A stretch of 29,443 nt of DNA from a virus, in IMG/VR virus record IMGVR_UViG_3300018049_000102, positions 1 to 29,443 of that record; one strand, 5' to 3'. Positions 19,462-27,054 of the stretch are shown here, piece by piece. The notes below the pieces were generated by a model that ran no database searches, was not told where the DNA came from, and was given only the letters and a program-made list of their open reading frames with translations. The position numbers and the translations under genes were made by a program. Every line of letters begins with the position of its first letter. Positions within the stretch are counted from its first letter, which is position 1.

Positions 19462-20766
19462 TTGCCTGTTACTATTACTGCAAATAGATTTAATGACTTA
19501 TATTCTCAAGTAGAACAAATTCTTGGACCATCGACTCCTGCGACTTACAACTGGAACGATTGGTACGATGAATACAAAACTATATACTGGGGAAGTACAC
19601 CTAAGGCAACTGTGCTTGCTTATAAAGATTTTGTTTTAAATTTATACGAAAGTAATGATGCTTTTAGTACAAATCTAGGCACCAGATATGGATTGTTTAG
19701 AAAGGCAAGAGCACTAGGTGTAGCATATTGGGTAAATGATTTGACCAACGGCTCTTCTAATCAAAACCTGATTAACAACTTTTTTACTTCTGCAAGTCTT
19801 AGCACAGTTATTCAGTCAGACGGTCAAACAGATGCTCAACGATCATTAACTTCTAGTAAAAGTTTTCTATATTCTGGAGTAGGAACTGTGGTATCAGATA
19901 GAGGAGAAGCTGGATACGGCTATGGACAATCTCTATTAAGCACACCTGTCTCTTCCACGGTAGACATAATAGATGATGAAGAATATATAAATTTATATAA
20001 AGATATTATACGGATAGATGCCCATCAAAACGGCGATGGAATTACTATTGATCCTTATGTTGTAGGTGATTATGCAACAAATCTAGCATCAACTGATAAA
20101 GTAGAAGAATTATACATATCAAATTTAGAAACCCAAGTTGGAGGTCTAGAAACTAATAGATTTGATATAGACATTACTAACCAGGCAGACATAGTTCCGT
20201 TGTTTGTACCTAGTGGGCTTTTTGTACTAGGGTCTACAAGAAGTTTACAATGGCGAACAGCTATAAGTCATATTTTTACAGTAGATTTTTCGAGCGAAAC
20301 ATCTTTAGATAGCTTTTTTAATTCGGGTGGAGAAATAAGAATGTCTTTGACATTAACGTACACTGGCGGAGAATTAAAAACCAACAACTGGAAAAATTTA
20401 ATGGCAGATGTTGGGCAAATAAGAATGGGCTATAATAAAACACAGGATTCAGATGGAATTATATCTACTAAGGGTTACGCAGATCTAAGTTCTACTTATA
20501 CAAGGGTTTACACAAGTTCTAGCACTACCAATTATTCAAATAATCAGATAGTTGTGGATGCTTTAAAAGTTGACGCTAATACTTTACAAATAAAATTGCA
20601 ATGCCAAGATTTCCATGGCGAAGGTATAGATGAATATGTAAAAGGAACAACAACGAGCCAAATGTTCCTAGCTGTACCTAATGGTGAAATACTAATTAAT
20701 GGCGAAACTATTGACACGGTCGTATATAGTGATGCTATTACAGGCACTACAGTAGCTAATTTCTAA
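19462..20766 (+). CDS. Tail/adhesin structural protein with inserted DUF4214-like module
   Basis: 434 residues from a TTG with a good ribosome site. The scaffold matches the gene at 16188: 'RFNDLYSQVEQILG' (9-22), then 'GYGQSLL' (153-159) and 'YINLYKDIIRIDAHQNG' (175-191). Between the two scaffold halves, where the neighbour has only about five residues, sits one DUF4214-like module (about residues 28-148). Residues ~265-410 are the second shared beta domain ('HIFTVDFSS', 'FNSGGEIRMS', 'VGQIRMGY'). There are no Calx-beta or Ig domains. Likely a virion structural protein paralogous to its neighbour, probably under the AATAAATA late site. It is the last gene before the sigma70-type promoter and the accessory cassette. 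Confidence 0.82.
   Translation: MPVTITANRFNDLYSQVEQILGPSTPATYNWNDWYDEYKTIYWGSTPKATVLAYKDFVLNLYESNDAFSTNLGTRYGLFRKARALGVAYWVNDLTNGSSNQNLINNFFTSASLSTVIQSDGQTDAQRSLTSSKSFLYSGVGTVVSDRGEAGYGYGQSLLSTPVSSTVDIIDDEEYINLYKDIIRIDAHQNGDGITIDPYVVGDYATNLASTDKVEELYISNLETQVGGLETNRFDIDITNQADIVPLFVPSGLFVLGSTRSLQWRTAISHIFTVDFSSETSLDSFFNSGGEIRMSLTLTYTGGELKTNNWKNLMADVGQIRMGYNKTQDSDGIISTKGYADLSSTYTRVYTSSSTTNYSNNQIVVDALKVDANTLQIKLQCQDFHGEGIDEYVKGTTTSQMFLAVPNGEILINGETIDTVVYSDAITGTTVANF
19543..19905 (+). repeat. DUF4214-like module, copy C
   Basis: From TYNWNDWY to DRG, with the same boundaries as copy B in the neighbouring gene. The core is 'RYGLFRKARALGVAYW'. It is inserted inside the N-terminal scaffold of its host protein, a different context from copies A and B. 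Confidence 0.75.
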
Positions 20767-20778
20767 GCCAGTCTTTCA

Positions 20779-20807
20779 TTGACAACAAACAAATTATGTT
20801 ATATACT
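20779..20807 (+). promoter_or_regulatory. Near-consensus sigma70 promoter
   Basis: TTGACA at 20779-20784, a 17-base spacer, and TATACT at 20802-20807. The -35 is perfect and the -10 matches TATAAT at five of six positions. It lies in the 69-base gap before the accessory cassette. No AATAAATA late site is present in this gap, so this operon is probably read by host-type RNA polymerase and may be expressed earlier than the fibre genes. Confidence 0.75.
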
Positions 20808-20824
20808 ATAGTAAAAGTATAGTA
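20807..20824 (+). repeat. Direct repeat TATAGTA overlapping the likely transcription start
   Basis: TATAGTA occurs at 20807-20813 and again at 20818-20824, 11 bases apart, about one helical turn. The first copy is part of the palindrome TACTATAGTA (20804-20813). It overlaps the -10 and the expected start site, so it could be an operator; it could also be chance in AT-rich DNA. Confidence 0.35.
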
Positions 20825-20835
20825 GGAGCACCTCT

Positions 20836-21189
20836 ATGGACGAACGTCTTAAAAAAGCACTCGATTTTAGTAATTATATGGTTACATTAAATAACCAAAA
20901 AAGGGTTTTAGAAGAAAAATATAATCAAGAACTTCTTTACTATCATAATGGGTCTCAGTTTACAGTAACAAGAGAATTAATTAACTTTTGTTATACATTA
21001 CTATCAACAGGAAATACAGAAGTTGTTCTCGTTGATGATAATAAATTGCCTGTACAAGTTATCGATCTCGAAGAGTTTCACTCAAATGTTCTTGACGTTT
21101 ATTTTACAGCTTCTAACAGTTACTACAACGAGTTTGTAGAACTAAAACAAAAAAGAACAGTAGAAAAATTAGTGGATGCAAATGAGTAA
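20836..21189 (+). CDS. Small conserved protein of unknown function, first gene of the cassette
   Basis: 117 residues with a clear AGGAG seven bases before the ATG. The N-terminal third (about 10-35, 'LDFSNYMVTLNNQKRVLEEKY') is charged and helical, possibly a coiled coil. A short central beta-like stretch follows ('NTEVVLVDDNKLPVQVIDLEEF'), then a helical C-terminus ending 'KQKRTVEKLVDANE'. No DNA-binding, membrane or catalytic motif was seen. I think similar small proteins occur in other marine T4-like phages but cannot name the family. Its last eight bases overlap the next start (ATGAGTAA), indicating translational coupling with the glycosyltransferase-like genes. Confidence 0.75.
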   Translation: MDERLKKALDFSNYMVTLNNQKRVLEEKYNQELLYYHNGSQFTVTRELINFCYTLLSTGNTEVVLVDDNKLPVQVIDLEEFHSNVLDVYFTASNSYYNEFVELKQKRTVEKLVDANE

Positions 21190-22036
21190 AGGTGTTATAG
21201 TATTTGCTAGAAATAATTCAAATATTGATTATGTAAAACAAGCTTTTTATCTAGCTAAAAAAGTAAAGCAGCATCTCGGTCTACCTACATCTATCATTAC
21301 GGATAATGTAGATTATCTAAAAAAAACATATAATGAAAATGTTTTTGACAAAATAATAGAAATTGATTATGACCATAAAAAAAACTTACGTAACTTTTTC
21401 GACGGAGCATTATCATCAAAATCTGATAATTTTAAAAATTCTTCAAGATCGTCAGCATACGATCTGACACCTTATGACGAAACGCTTTTGTTAGATAGTG
21501 ATTTTATTATATCTAATGATTTGTTTTTGAATTGTTTTCGTAGTAATCATGATTTATTATTATATAAGGATTCTTATGATTTAAGTGGTACTAGGAATAC
21601 CAAAGAGTTTGAGTTTATTAGCGATAGCGGTTGTGAATTTTATTGGGCAACCTGTGTGTTTTTTAGAAAAAACGAAACAAACAAGATGTTTTTTAATTTG
21701 ATAAAACATATTCAAGAAGAGTGGCATCATTATAGAAGAGTTTACCAAATTCAATCTTTGTTGTTTAGAAATGACTTTGCATTTAGTATTGCAATACATA
21801 TCCTAAATGGATTTAAAAAAGGAAACTTTGCAGCACAGATGCCAGGAAAACTAACATACATTACAGATCAAGATATTTTATGGAATATAGATAAAGAGAA
21901 AATGCTTTTCTTAGTTGCTAAAAAAGATTACATTGGTGAGTATCATGCTATCTCTACAAAAAATTTAAATGTACATGTTATGAATAAATTTAGTTTGTCA
22001 CGTGTGATAGACAAGGAACTGGTAAATGAACAATAA
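21182..22036 (+). CDS. Glycosyltransferase-like protein (GT-A/GT8-like, DSD motif)
   Basis: 284 residues. The N-terminus 'KGVIVFARNNSNIDYVKQA' is the first strand and helix of a nucleotide-sugar fold. 'PTSIITDN' (35-42) and 'YDETLLLDSDFII' (98-110) place a DSD at 105-107, the position of the metal- and sugar-nucleotide-binding DxD of GT-A enzymes. 'YWATCVFFRKNE' further on fits the acceptor side. It is paralogous to the next gene, with the same N-terminal pattern and DxD placement, and probably a cytoplasmic sugar transferase; donor and acceptor cannot be told. I chose ATG 21182 over ATG 21176, two codons upstream, because ATGAGTAA overlaps the previous stop in the way common in this operon. 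It overlaps the next gene by 11 bases. Confidence 0.68.
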   Translation: MSKGVIVFARNNSNIDYVKQAFYLAKKVKQHLGLPTSIITDNVDYLKKTYNENVFDKIIEIDYDHKKNLRNFFDGALSSKSDNFKNSSRSSAYDLTPYDETLLLDSDFIISNDLFLNCFRSNHDLLLYKDSYDLSGTRNTKEFEFISDSGCEFYWATCVFFRKNETNKMFFNLIKHIQEEWHHYRRVYQIQSLLFRNDFAFSIAIHILNGFKKGNFAAQMPGKLTYITDQDILWNIDKEKMLFLVAKKDYIGEYHAISTKNLNVHVMNKFSLSRVIDKELVNEQ

Positions 22037-22868
22037 AGGTTTTTTAGTATTAGCACAGAATTCTTCCTCTGGCGATTATATTATTCAATCTTGCCTTTTA
22101 GCAATGAGTTTAAAGGCGACAAATAATGCACCTATAAGTATTGTAACAAATGACGAAGTACCAGACAATTATAAATTTTTGTTTGATAATATAATTTCTA
22201 TTCCGTTTGGTGACGATGCAATAGACAAAGACTGGAAAATAGAAAATAGATGGAAACTGTATCATGCCACACCATATGAAGAAACAATTGTTTTAGATAC
22301 AGATATGTTAGTTTTAGAAAATATAGATTCATGGTGGCAATTTTTAGAAAATTACGATGTTTATTATACAAGCAAGGTATATGACTATAGAGGAGATATT
22401 GCCGATACATCTTATTATAGAAAAGCATTTGAGCAAAACAATTTACCAAATCTATATTCAGGATTCCACTATTTTAAGAAAAATGATTTTGGCATGAATT
22501 TTTATCAAGAATTAGAAACCGTTGTAAAAGATTATGGCAGATTTTATGAAACAGTAGTTAAAAAATCGACCCCTAGTTTTCCTAGTATGGATGTCTGTGC
22601 TGCAATAACAGCAATAAATCTAAATTGTACGAGCAAAATAACAAACAAATATGTTAAAAATCCTACATTTACTCATATGAAACCTTATTGTCAAGGATGG
22701 GAACAAGTAAACAAAAGTTGGTTAGACAAAGTAGGATGCTATATCAATCCTAAATGTGAAATAAAAATAGGAAATTTTTTGCAGTCAGGTATATTACATT
22801 ATACAGAAAATGATTTTGTAAATAAAACTCCTGTGATAGAAAGATATAAGGTCTTACTCAATGTCTAA
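22026..22868 (+). CDS. Glycosyltransferase-like protein (GT-A/GT8-like, DTD motif)
   Basis: 280 residues, preceded by AAGGAA. 'KGFLVLAQNSSSGDYIIQS' and 'PISIVTNDEVPDNY' start the Rossmann-like half. 'ENRWKLYHATPYEETIVLD' leads to DTD at residues 91-93, the GT-A metal site. Conserved-looking acceptor-side segments follow: 'NLYSGFHYFKK', 'SMDVCAAITAINL', 'FTHMKPYCQGW' and 'GILHYTENDF'. The His at the end of such proteins often helps bind the metal in GT8-like enzymes, which fits 'LHYTE' here. It is closer to the GT8 pattern than its upstream paralogue. Overlap with the following ATG is eight bases (ATGTCTAA). Substrates are unknown; a role in decorating virion or host-surface glycans is inferred from the cassette. 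Confidence 0.72.
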   Translation: MNNKGFLVLAQNSSSGDYIIQSCLLAMSLKATNNAPISIVTNDEVPDNYKFLFDNIISIPFGDDAIDKDWKIENRWKLYHATPYEETIVLDTDMLVLENIDSWWQFLENYDVYYTSKVYDYRGDIADTSYYRKAFEQNNLPNLYSGFHYFKKNDFGMNFYQELETVVKDYGRFYETVVKKSTPSFPSMDVCAAITAINLNCTSKITNKYVKNPTFTHMKPYCQGWEQVNKSWLDKVGCYINPKCEIKIGNFLQSGILHYTENDFVNKTPVIERYKVLLNV

Positions 22869-24198
22869 TTTAAAAGAATTACTTAATAGTATTAAAATAC
22901 AACAAGCAAAACAAAACGAAAGTTATGTTTCTTATGAAAAAGCAACAGGTAAAATTTATAAAATTACCAATCGGAGACCTTTAGATACCGAATACGAAAT
23001 TGCACCAGTTGCTACAGAAATAGTAAAACCTATTTTAGAAGGAACAAAAAGTGTTTCTGATTTTGTAGTTGTATATGATTTTGTATTGAAACAGGTTGTT
23101 GTAAAAGAAATTAATTATGAAGATCATTATAACAGTGCTAGCTCTTTTATTCATGAATTTTCAAGAACTAGCTCTAGTAACGAAGGACATTCTAGTTTAG
23201 AAAAAATATACGACGGTGTAAGTATAGATATTTTTATTAAGCAAGATAGATACAAAAAAGATCAATTAGTCTTTTATAATAACAATATATACAGATTTTT
23301 AAAAGACAACAAAGAAAATGAAGATTTTGACTTCAATAACGTATTACTTTTTGTTGAAGATGTAAAGTTATCAGATTTGTCAACAAAAGATCATACAGTG
23401 TCTTTAGAAGTTTCTGTACCAATATATGATGGAGTACATGTTGATGTATGGTATAATGAATTAGAACATGTGGCCGGACAACACGTCTATTATAATGGTA
23501 ATGTATACAAAATTAAAAAAGACCAAGAAAGAAATACAAGTTTTAACGAAAGTAATTGTGAATTAATTGTAGAAAATGTAATTCTATACAATGATAGTAA
23601 TAAGGAACTTGAATTTCAAGATCCAACTACCATAGGAGATAAATTTTTAGATAATAACAAATTATATATGATTGATGTGAATGAACTTGTACACAAAAGA
23701 GAATTTGGAGACATTTTTTTCTATTCTGGAAGTAATTTAATAGAATATAATAATGGGCTGAGTGTTATAAATTTAACTACAAAGGATATTTATTCTATAG
23801 AAAAAAACTATTTGACCATACACAAAAGTAATGAGTTATCAAACGGAGACAAAGTTTTAGTAGGCAAAGAGCTATATAGCTTTCACATAGATAAAGAATA
23901 TGATTTACTTATTAGACAAAACAATAAATTAAAAAGATGGGAATTACTTTTAAACCCTACAACTAAAAAATTTATAAAACTTGCAGGTTATTCTACAAAT
24001 GATACAGTATATTTTAGTATTACTGAAAAGTATGATCCAAATATCTTACTGAAGTCAATTACAGTATCTGTTGAACAATTGATTCAAGATGACGAAATTT
24101 ATTTAAAATTTGAAGATGATTGGGATCCTACTGATATGGAATTTAGTGTATATACTACAAAATATTTTGAAAATTATGGTCACGAGGTAATTAAATGA
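22861..24198 (+). CDS. Unknown protein with two carbohydrate-binding-like repeats
   Basis: 445 residues, family not recognised. Two internal repeats are visible. About residues 117-170 read 'EKIYDGVSIDIF' then 'KKDQLVFYNNNIYRFLKDN' and 'NNVLLFVEDV'. About 186-242 read 'VPIYDGVHVDVW' then 'AGQHVYYNGNVYKIKKD' and 'ESNCELIVENV'. The 'G..V.Y.n..Y.i..d' core resembles the CBM5/12-like modules of the giant structural protein at the left. The rest is rich in Lys, Asp and Asn and predicted beta. No signal peptide, membrane segment or enzyme motif was seen. It sits between glycosyltransferase-like genes, overlapping the upstream gene by eight bases and the downstream one by four (ATGA). It could be a virion adhesin or acceptor protein that the neighbouring enzymes modify; that is speculation. 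Confidence 0.7.
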   Translation: MSNLKELLNSIKIQQAKQNESYVSYEKATGKIYKITNRRPLDTEYEIAPVATEIVKPILEGTKSVSDFVVVYDFVLKQVVVKEINYEDHYNSASSFIHEFSRTSSSNEGHSSLEKIYDGVSIDIFIKQDRYKKDQLVFYNNNIYRFLKDNKENEDFDFNNVLLFVEDVKLSDLSTKDHTVSLEVSVPIYDGVHVDVWYNELEHVAGQHVYYNGNVYKIKKDQERNTSFNESNCELIVENVILYNDSNKELEFQDPTTIGDKFLDNNKLYMIDVNELVHKREFGDIFFYSGSNLIEYNNGLSVINLTTKDIYSIEKNYLTIHKSNELSNGDKVLVGKELYSFHIDKEYDLLIRQNNKLKRWELLLNPTTKKFIKLAGYSTNDTVYFSITEKYDPNILLKSITVSVEQLIQDDEIYLKFEDDWDPTDMEFSVYTTKYFENYGHEVIK

Positions 24199-25115
24199 GC
24201 AAATTCAAACCTATCGATTATGATATTATCTATCTATCATATGATGAACCTAATGCAGAAAAAAACTATGCAGATTTATGTAGCAAAGTTCCATGGGCAA
24301 AACGTGTGCATGGTGTAAAAGGTTCTGATGCAGCACACAAAGCCTGTGCAGAGTTATCAGAAACAGATCGATTTATTACTATAGACGGTGATAATATTAT
24401 TGACGAAAGATTTCTAAACCAAGAAATAAATTTCGATGAACATACCGATTTGTCAAACTGTGTTATTAGTTGGGCAGGCAGAAATGCTGTAAATGGATTA
24501 ATGTACGGTAACGGAGGGATTAAGTGCTGGCCCAAAGACTTTGTACTACGTATGCGCACTCATGAAAATGCAGATCCAAATAATGCTCATGCACAAGTAG
24601 ACTTTTGTTGGGATGTACAATATATTCAACAAAATAGTTGTTTTTCAGATGTTTATAATAACGCTACACCACATCAAGCATGGAGGGCAGGATTTAGAGA
24701 AGGCGTTAAGATGGCGCTTGATCGTGGTGTAAAAGTAAGTGTAGAAGAGTTCCATAAAAATCATTGGAAAAATTTGCATAGATTATATATTTGGCTTATG
24801 ATAGGTGCTGATGTGGAAAATGGTCTATGGGCTATATATGGTGCTCGAGAAGGTCTGTGGAGAACTATGTGTACAGATTGGGATTATGTAAATGTTCGTG
24901 ATTTTGATTATTTAAACGAACATTGGGATGAGTTAATAGAAACTGTAACAGAAGAAAATTTAGAAAATGAAATAGAACTTTTAGGTGATATACTTATTGA
25001 AAAATTAGAGATTCCTATATCTACTGTGCCACTAAGCGGATCCCAAAGTAAATTCTTCAAAGCAGTCTACACTAATCCTAACAGGATTGATGAAATTATC
25101 GATATAGAGGAATAA
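24195..25115 (+). CDS. Glycosyltransferase-like protein (GT-A, DGD motif)
   Basis: 306 residues. 'DYDIIYLSYDEPNAEKNYAD' and 'WAKRVHGVKGSDAAHKACA' are characteristic openings of a GT-A-like family common in marine T4-like phages. 'TDRFITIDGDNIIDERFL' follows, with DGD at 64-66 as the putative metal/nucleotide-sugar site. 'MYGNGGIKCWPKDFV' (103-117) is the next conserved block and recalls the donor/acceptor loop after DxD in GT2-like enzymes. The C-terminal half is helical and aromatic. It differs in sequence from the two GT8-like genes upstream. Coupled by a four-base ATGA overlap to the upstream gene and one base from the next. Usually such genes are only described as hypothetical or glycosyltransferase; substrate is unknown. 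Confidence 0.68.
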   Translation: MSKFKPIDYDIIYLSYDEPNAEKNYADLCSKVPWAKRVHGVKGSDAAHKACAELSETDRFITIDGDNIIDERFLNQEINFDEHTDLSNCVISWAGRNAVNGLMYGNGGIKCWPKDFVLRMRTHENADPNNAHAQVDFCWDVQYIQQNSCFSDVYNNATPHQAWRAGFREGVKMALDRGVKVSVEEFHKNHWKNLHRLYIWLMIGADVENGLWAIYGAREGLWRTMCTDWDYVNVRDFDYLNEHWDELIETVTEENLENEIELLGDILIEKLEIPISTVPLSGSQSKFFKAVYTNPNRIDEIIDIEE

Positions 25116-25116
25116 T

Positions 25117-26391
25117 ATGGAAAAGGTTGCCATTTATACAAGAGATGATCTAACTGAAGATTACTGGCCTAGAGATCCTAAAGGATTTGCCCTTCACAAC
25201 TTTCATTGCGGATTAAATAAAGATCTATTATTAAAACATCCTGATAAATTTCAAGCGCACGGAGATCCTTATATAGCAGTAGGTGCAGTGCAAAACATAG
25301 CTCAAAAAGTTTATACCTTTTTATCAAAAAAGAATTTTGCGTTTTTTAAAGGTAAGTATTATTTTCCTATACCTTGGAATCCTGTTCATAATGAGTTAAA
25401 TTTAGATGATGTTATAGATATTCCTCAAGAACATTTAGACAACATTAAAAATGGTAGATGTAAAATACTTATGATTAACCATATGGAAGGCTGGAATCAT
25501 GAATCTTTCTTTAAAATAATTATAGATTATATAAAAGAAAGGTATAATTTATCATATAATAATTTTGTGATGATGACAGGTAATATGAAAGAACCTTCCT
25601 ATCCAGTAAAGAACATATATTATAATTGGTGGGAGCAACAATATTTAGGACAAGCTGATTTTAATGTAAACTATTTTGGTAGAGAAGGATTGTTCCATTT
25701 GCCAAGGAAAAATAGACAACATAAATTTGTGTGTTTAAACAGGAGACCACATAAGCACCGTATAGTTCTTGCAAGTTTGCTTTCAAAATATAAACATAAA
25801 GGTGTTTTGACTTGTCATAAGATTGTAGATGATACAACATATTATTGGGATAAAAATATAGCTGAAATATTAGAAGCAAAAGATAAATTGCCTGATGATA
25901 CACTAGACAAAATTACAGAATTAGAAAGCATTTTACCTCTAAGATTTAATGATGGAATTGATGCAAATGTAGAAAATCCTACAATAGATTTAAAAGTAGA
26001 AAAATTTTACGACTCATACTTACACATAGTAACAGAAACCTACTTACCAAATGATCAAAATTTCTTTAGTGAAAAGATTTTTAAACCTATGATTTTTATG
26101 CAGCCTTTTATCTTAATAGGTGCTCATAATGATCTTAATTCTTTAAGAAAATTAGGATATAAAACGTTTGATGGAATTATTGACGAAACATATGATACTA
26201 TAGAAGATGAAATAGATCGTTTTTTAGCAGCATATAAAGAGATTGAAAATATTATAAACAAATCTGATGCAGAACTTACTAAAATGTATGCAGATTGTTA
26301 TGATATTTTGGTTCATAATTACTGGCATTGGGTATATAGAACAAATACAATACATATAAATCTAAGACATGATTTATTAGAGGCACTATAA
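25117..26391 (+). CDS. Glycosyltransferase-like protein with SEK motif (fucosyltransferase/exostosin-like C-terminus)
   Basis: 424 residues; AGAGG precedes the ATG by six bases. The N-terminal half is Trp/Tyr/His-rich without a clear motif. The C-terminal half shows 'HKFVCLNRRPHKHRIVLAS' (202-220) and 'FFSEKIFKPMIFMQPFILIG' (316-335), then 'LRKLGYKTF'. The 'NRRP..HR' followed by 'SEK......P...G' order recalls the nucleotide-sugar half of GT-B enzymes such as GT10 fucosyltransferases and exostosin-like proteins. A closely similar ending ('LTEKIMNAMLNYRPFIMVGP') is found in the truncated gene at the right edge, so two members flank the hydrolase and radical SAM genes. Substrate and acceptor cannot be told. 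No membrane segment was seen. Confidence 0.62.
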   Translation: MEKVAIYTRDDLTEDYWPRDPKGFALHNFHCGLNKDLLLKHPDKFQAHGDPYIAVGAVQNIAQKVYTFLSKKNFAFFKGKYYFPIPWNPVHNELNLDDVIDIPQEHLDNIKNGRCKILMINHMEGWNHESFFKIIIDYIKERYNLSYNNFVMMTGNMKEPSYPVKNIYYNWWEQQYLGQADFNVNYFGREGLFHLPRKNRQHKFVCLNRRPHKHRIVLASLLSKYKHKGVLTCHKIVDDTTYYWDKNIAEILEAKDKLPDDTLDKITELESILPLRFNDGIDANVENPTIDLKVEKFYDSYLHIVTETYLPNDQNFFSEKIFKPMIFMQPFILIGAHNDLNSLRKLGYKTFDGIIDETYDTIEDEIDRFLAAYKEIENIINKSDAELTKMYADCYDILVHNYWHWVYRTNTIHINLRHDLLEAL

Positions 26392-26406
26392 AGTTGGATG
26401 CAGTAA

Positions 26407-27054
26407 ATGAAAAGATTAGTAGCATTTGGATGTAGTTATGCTTACGGACACGGATTACAAGATTGTTGTGAAAAGGACGGACAACCTGGTCCGTTGCCTA
26501 GTAACTTTGCATGGCCTGCTGTAATAGCAAAAAAACTACATATAGAACTTAGTAATCAATCAAGACCAGGAAGTTCTAATATAGAAATTCTACATAAAAT
26601 AAAAAGTTTTAGTTTTCGAAAAGATGACATATGTATAATACATTGGTCGTTTATAGAACGTTGGTGCAAAATTTTAGACCAAGTAGATAAAATAGGATAT
26701 CAAACTATAGGACCATGGCAAGATAATAAAATTGCAAAAAGTTTTTTTAACAGTATTTACAATGACACTACAGGAGTATTTCTTTCAAAAGTACATGCAG
26801 ACTTCGTAGGATATTATTTAAAAGACATAGGAATAAAATATATAAGTTTTGAACCGATTATATATCATACAGTGAGAAATACCCTAAAATTAAACTATAC
26901 TACACCTCACGATTATAAAAATTTATGTCATTTTCATAACAAACAACTTTATCCTTTTGCTGATACAGCGTTAGACAGCGCACATCCTGGTCCTGAAACA
27001 CACAAACGATTTGCAGAATACATACTAGAGGAATATCCTTGGCTAAAAGATTAA
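26407..27054 (+). CDS. SGNH/GDSL hydrolase-like protein
   Basis: 215 residues. Block I reads 'VAFGCSYAYGHG' (5-16) with Ser10 as the likely nucleophile, although GCS replaces the usual GDS. 'RPGSSNIEIL' (53-62) provides the Gly/Asn of blocks II and III. 'DICIIHWSFIERW' (74-86) replaces the usual GxND. Block V is 'DSAHPGPETHKRFAEYI' (190-206), with Asp190 and His193 in the DxxH spacing of the catalytic pair. This supports an SGNH esterase or acyltransferase fold, known for removing or adding O-acetyl groups on glycans and lipids. In this gene run it may trim or modify acyl groups on the glycan built by the neighbours; that is inference. The gene starts 15 bases after the upstream stop, and the next gene overlaps its end by 16 bases. 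Confidence 0.72.
   Translation: MKRLVAFGCSYAYGHGLQDCCEKDGQPGPLPSNFAWPAVIAKKLHIELSNQSRPGSSNIEILHKIKSFSFRKDDICIIHWSFIERWCKILDQVDKIGYQTIGPWQDNKIAKSFFNSIYNDTTGVFLSKVHADFVGYYLKDIGIKYISFEPIIYHTVRNTLKLNYTTPHDYKNLCHFHNKQLYPFADTALDSAHPGPETHKRFAEYILEEYPWLKD
27029..27032 (+). promoter_or_regulatory. Ribosome binding site supporting an overlapping TTG start
   Basis: AGGA lies six bases before TTG 27039, inside the end of the upstream hydrolase gene. It supports the overlapping non-ATG start; the first ATG in frame is much further in, at 27120. Confidence 0.5.

Noticed and set aside
20767-20778. Rho-independent terminator at the end of the tail-fibre block
   Set aside because: I looked for a GC hairpin with a T tract before the sigma70 promoter and saw none.
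21376-21384. Run of eight A residues as a frameshift or slippage site
   Set aside because: The glycosyltransferase-like frame continues intact on both sides, with the DSD motif in frame downstream, so no frameshift is needed.
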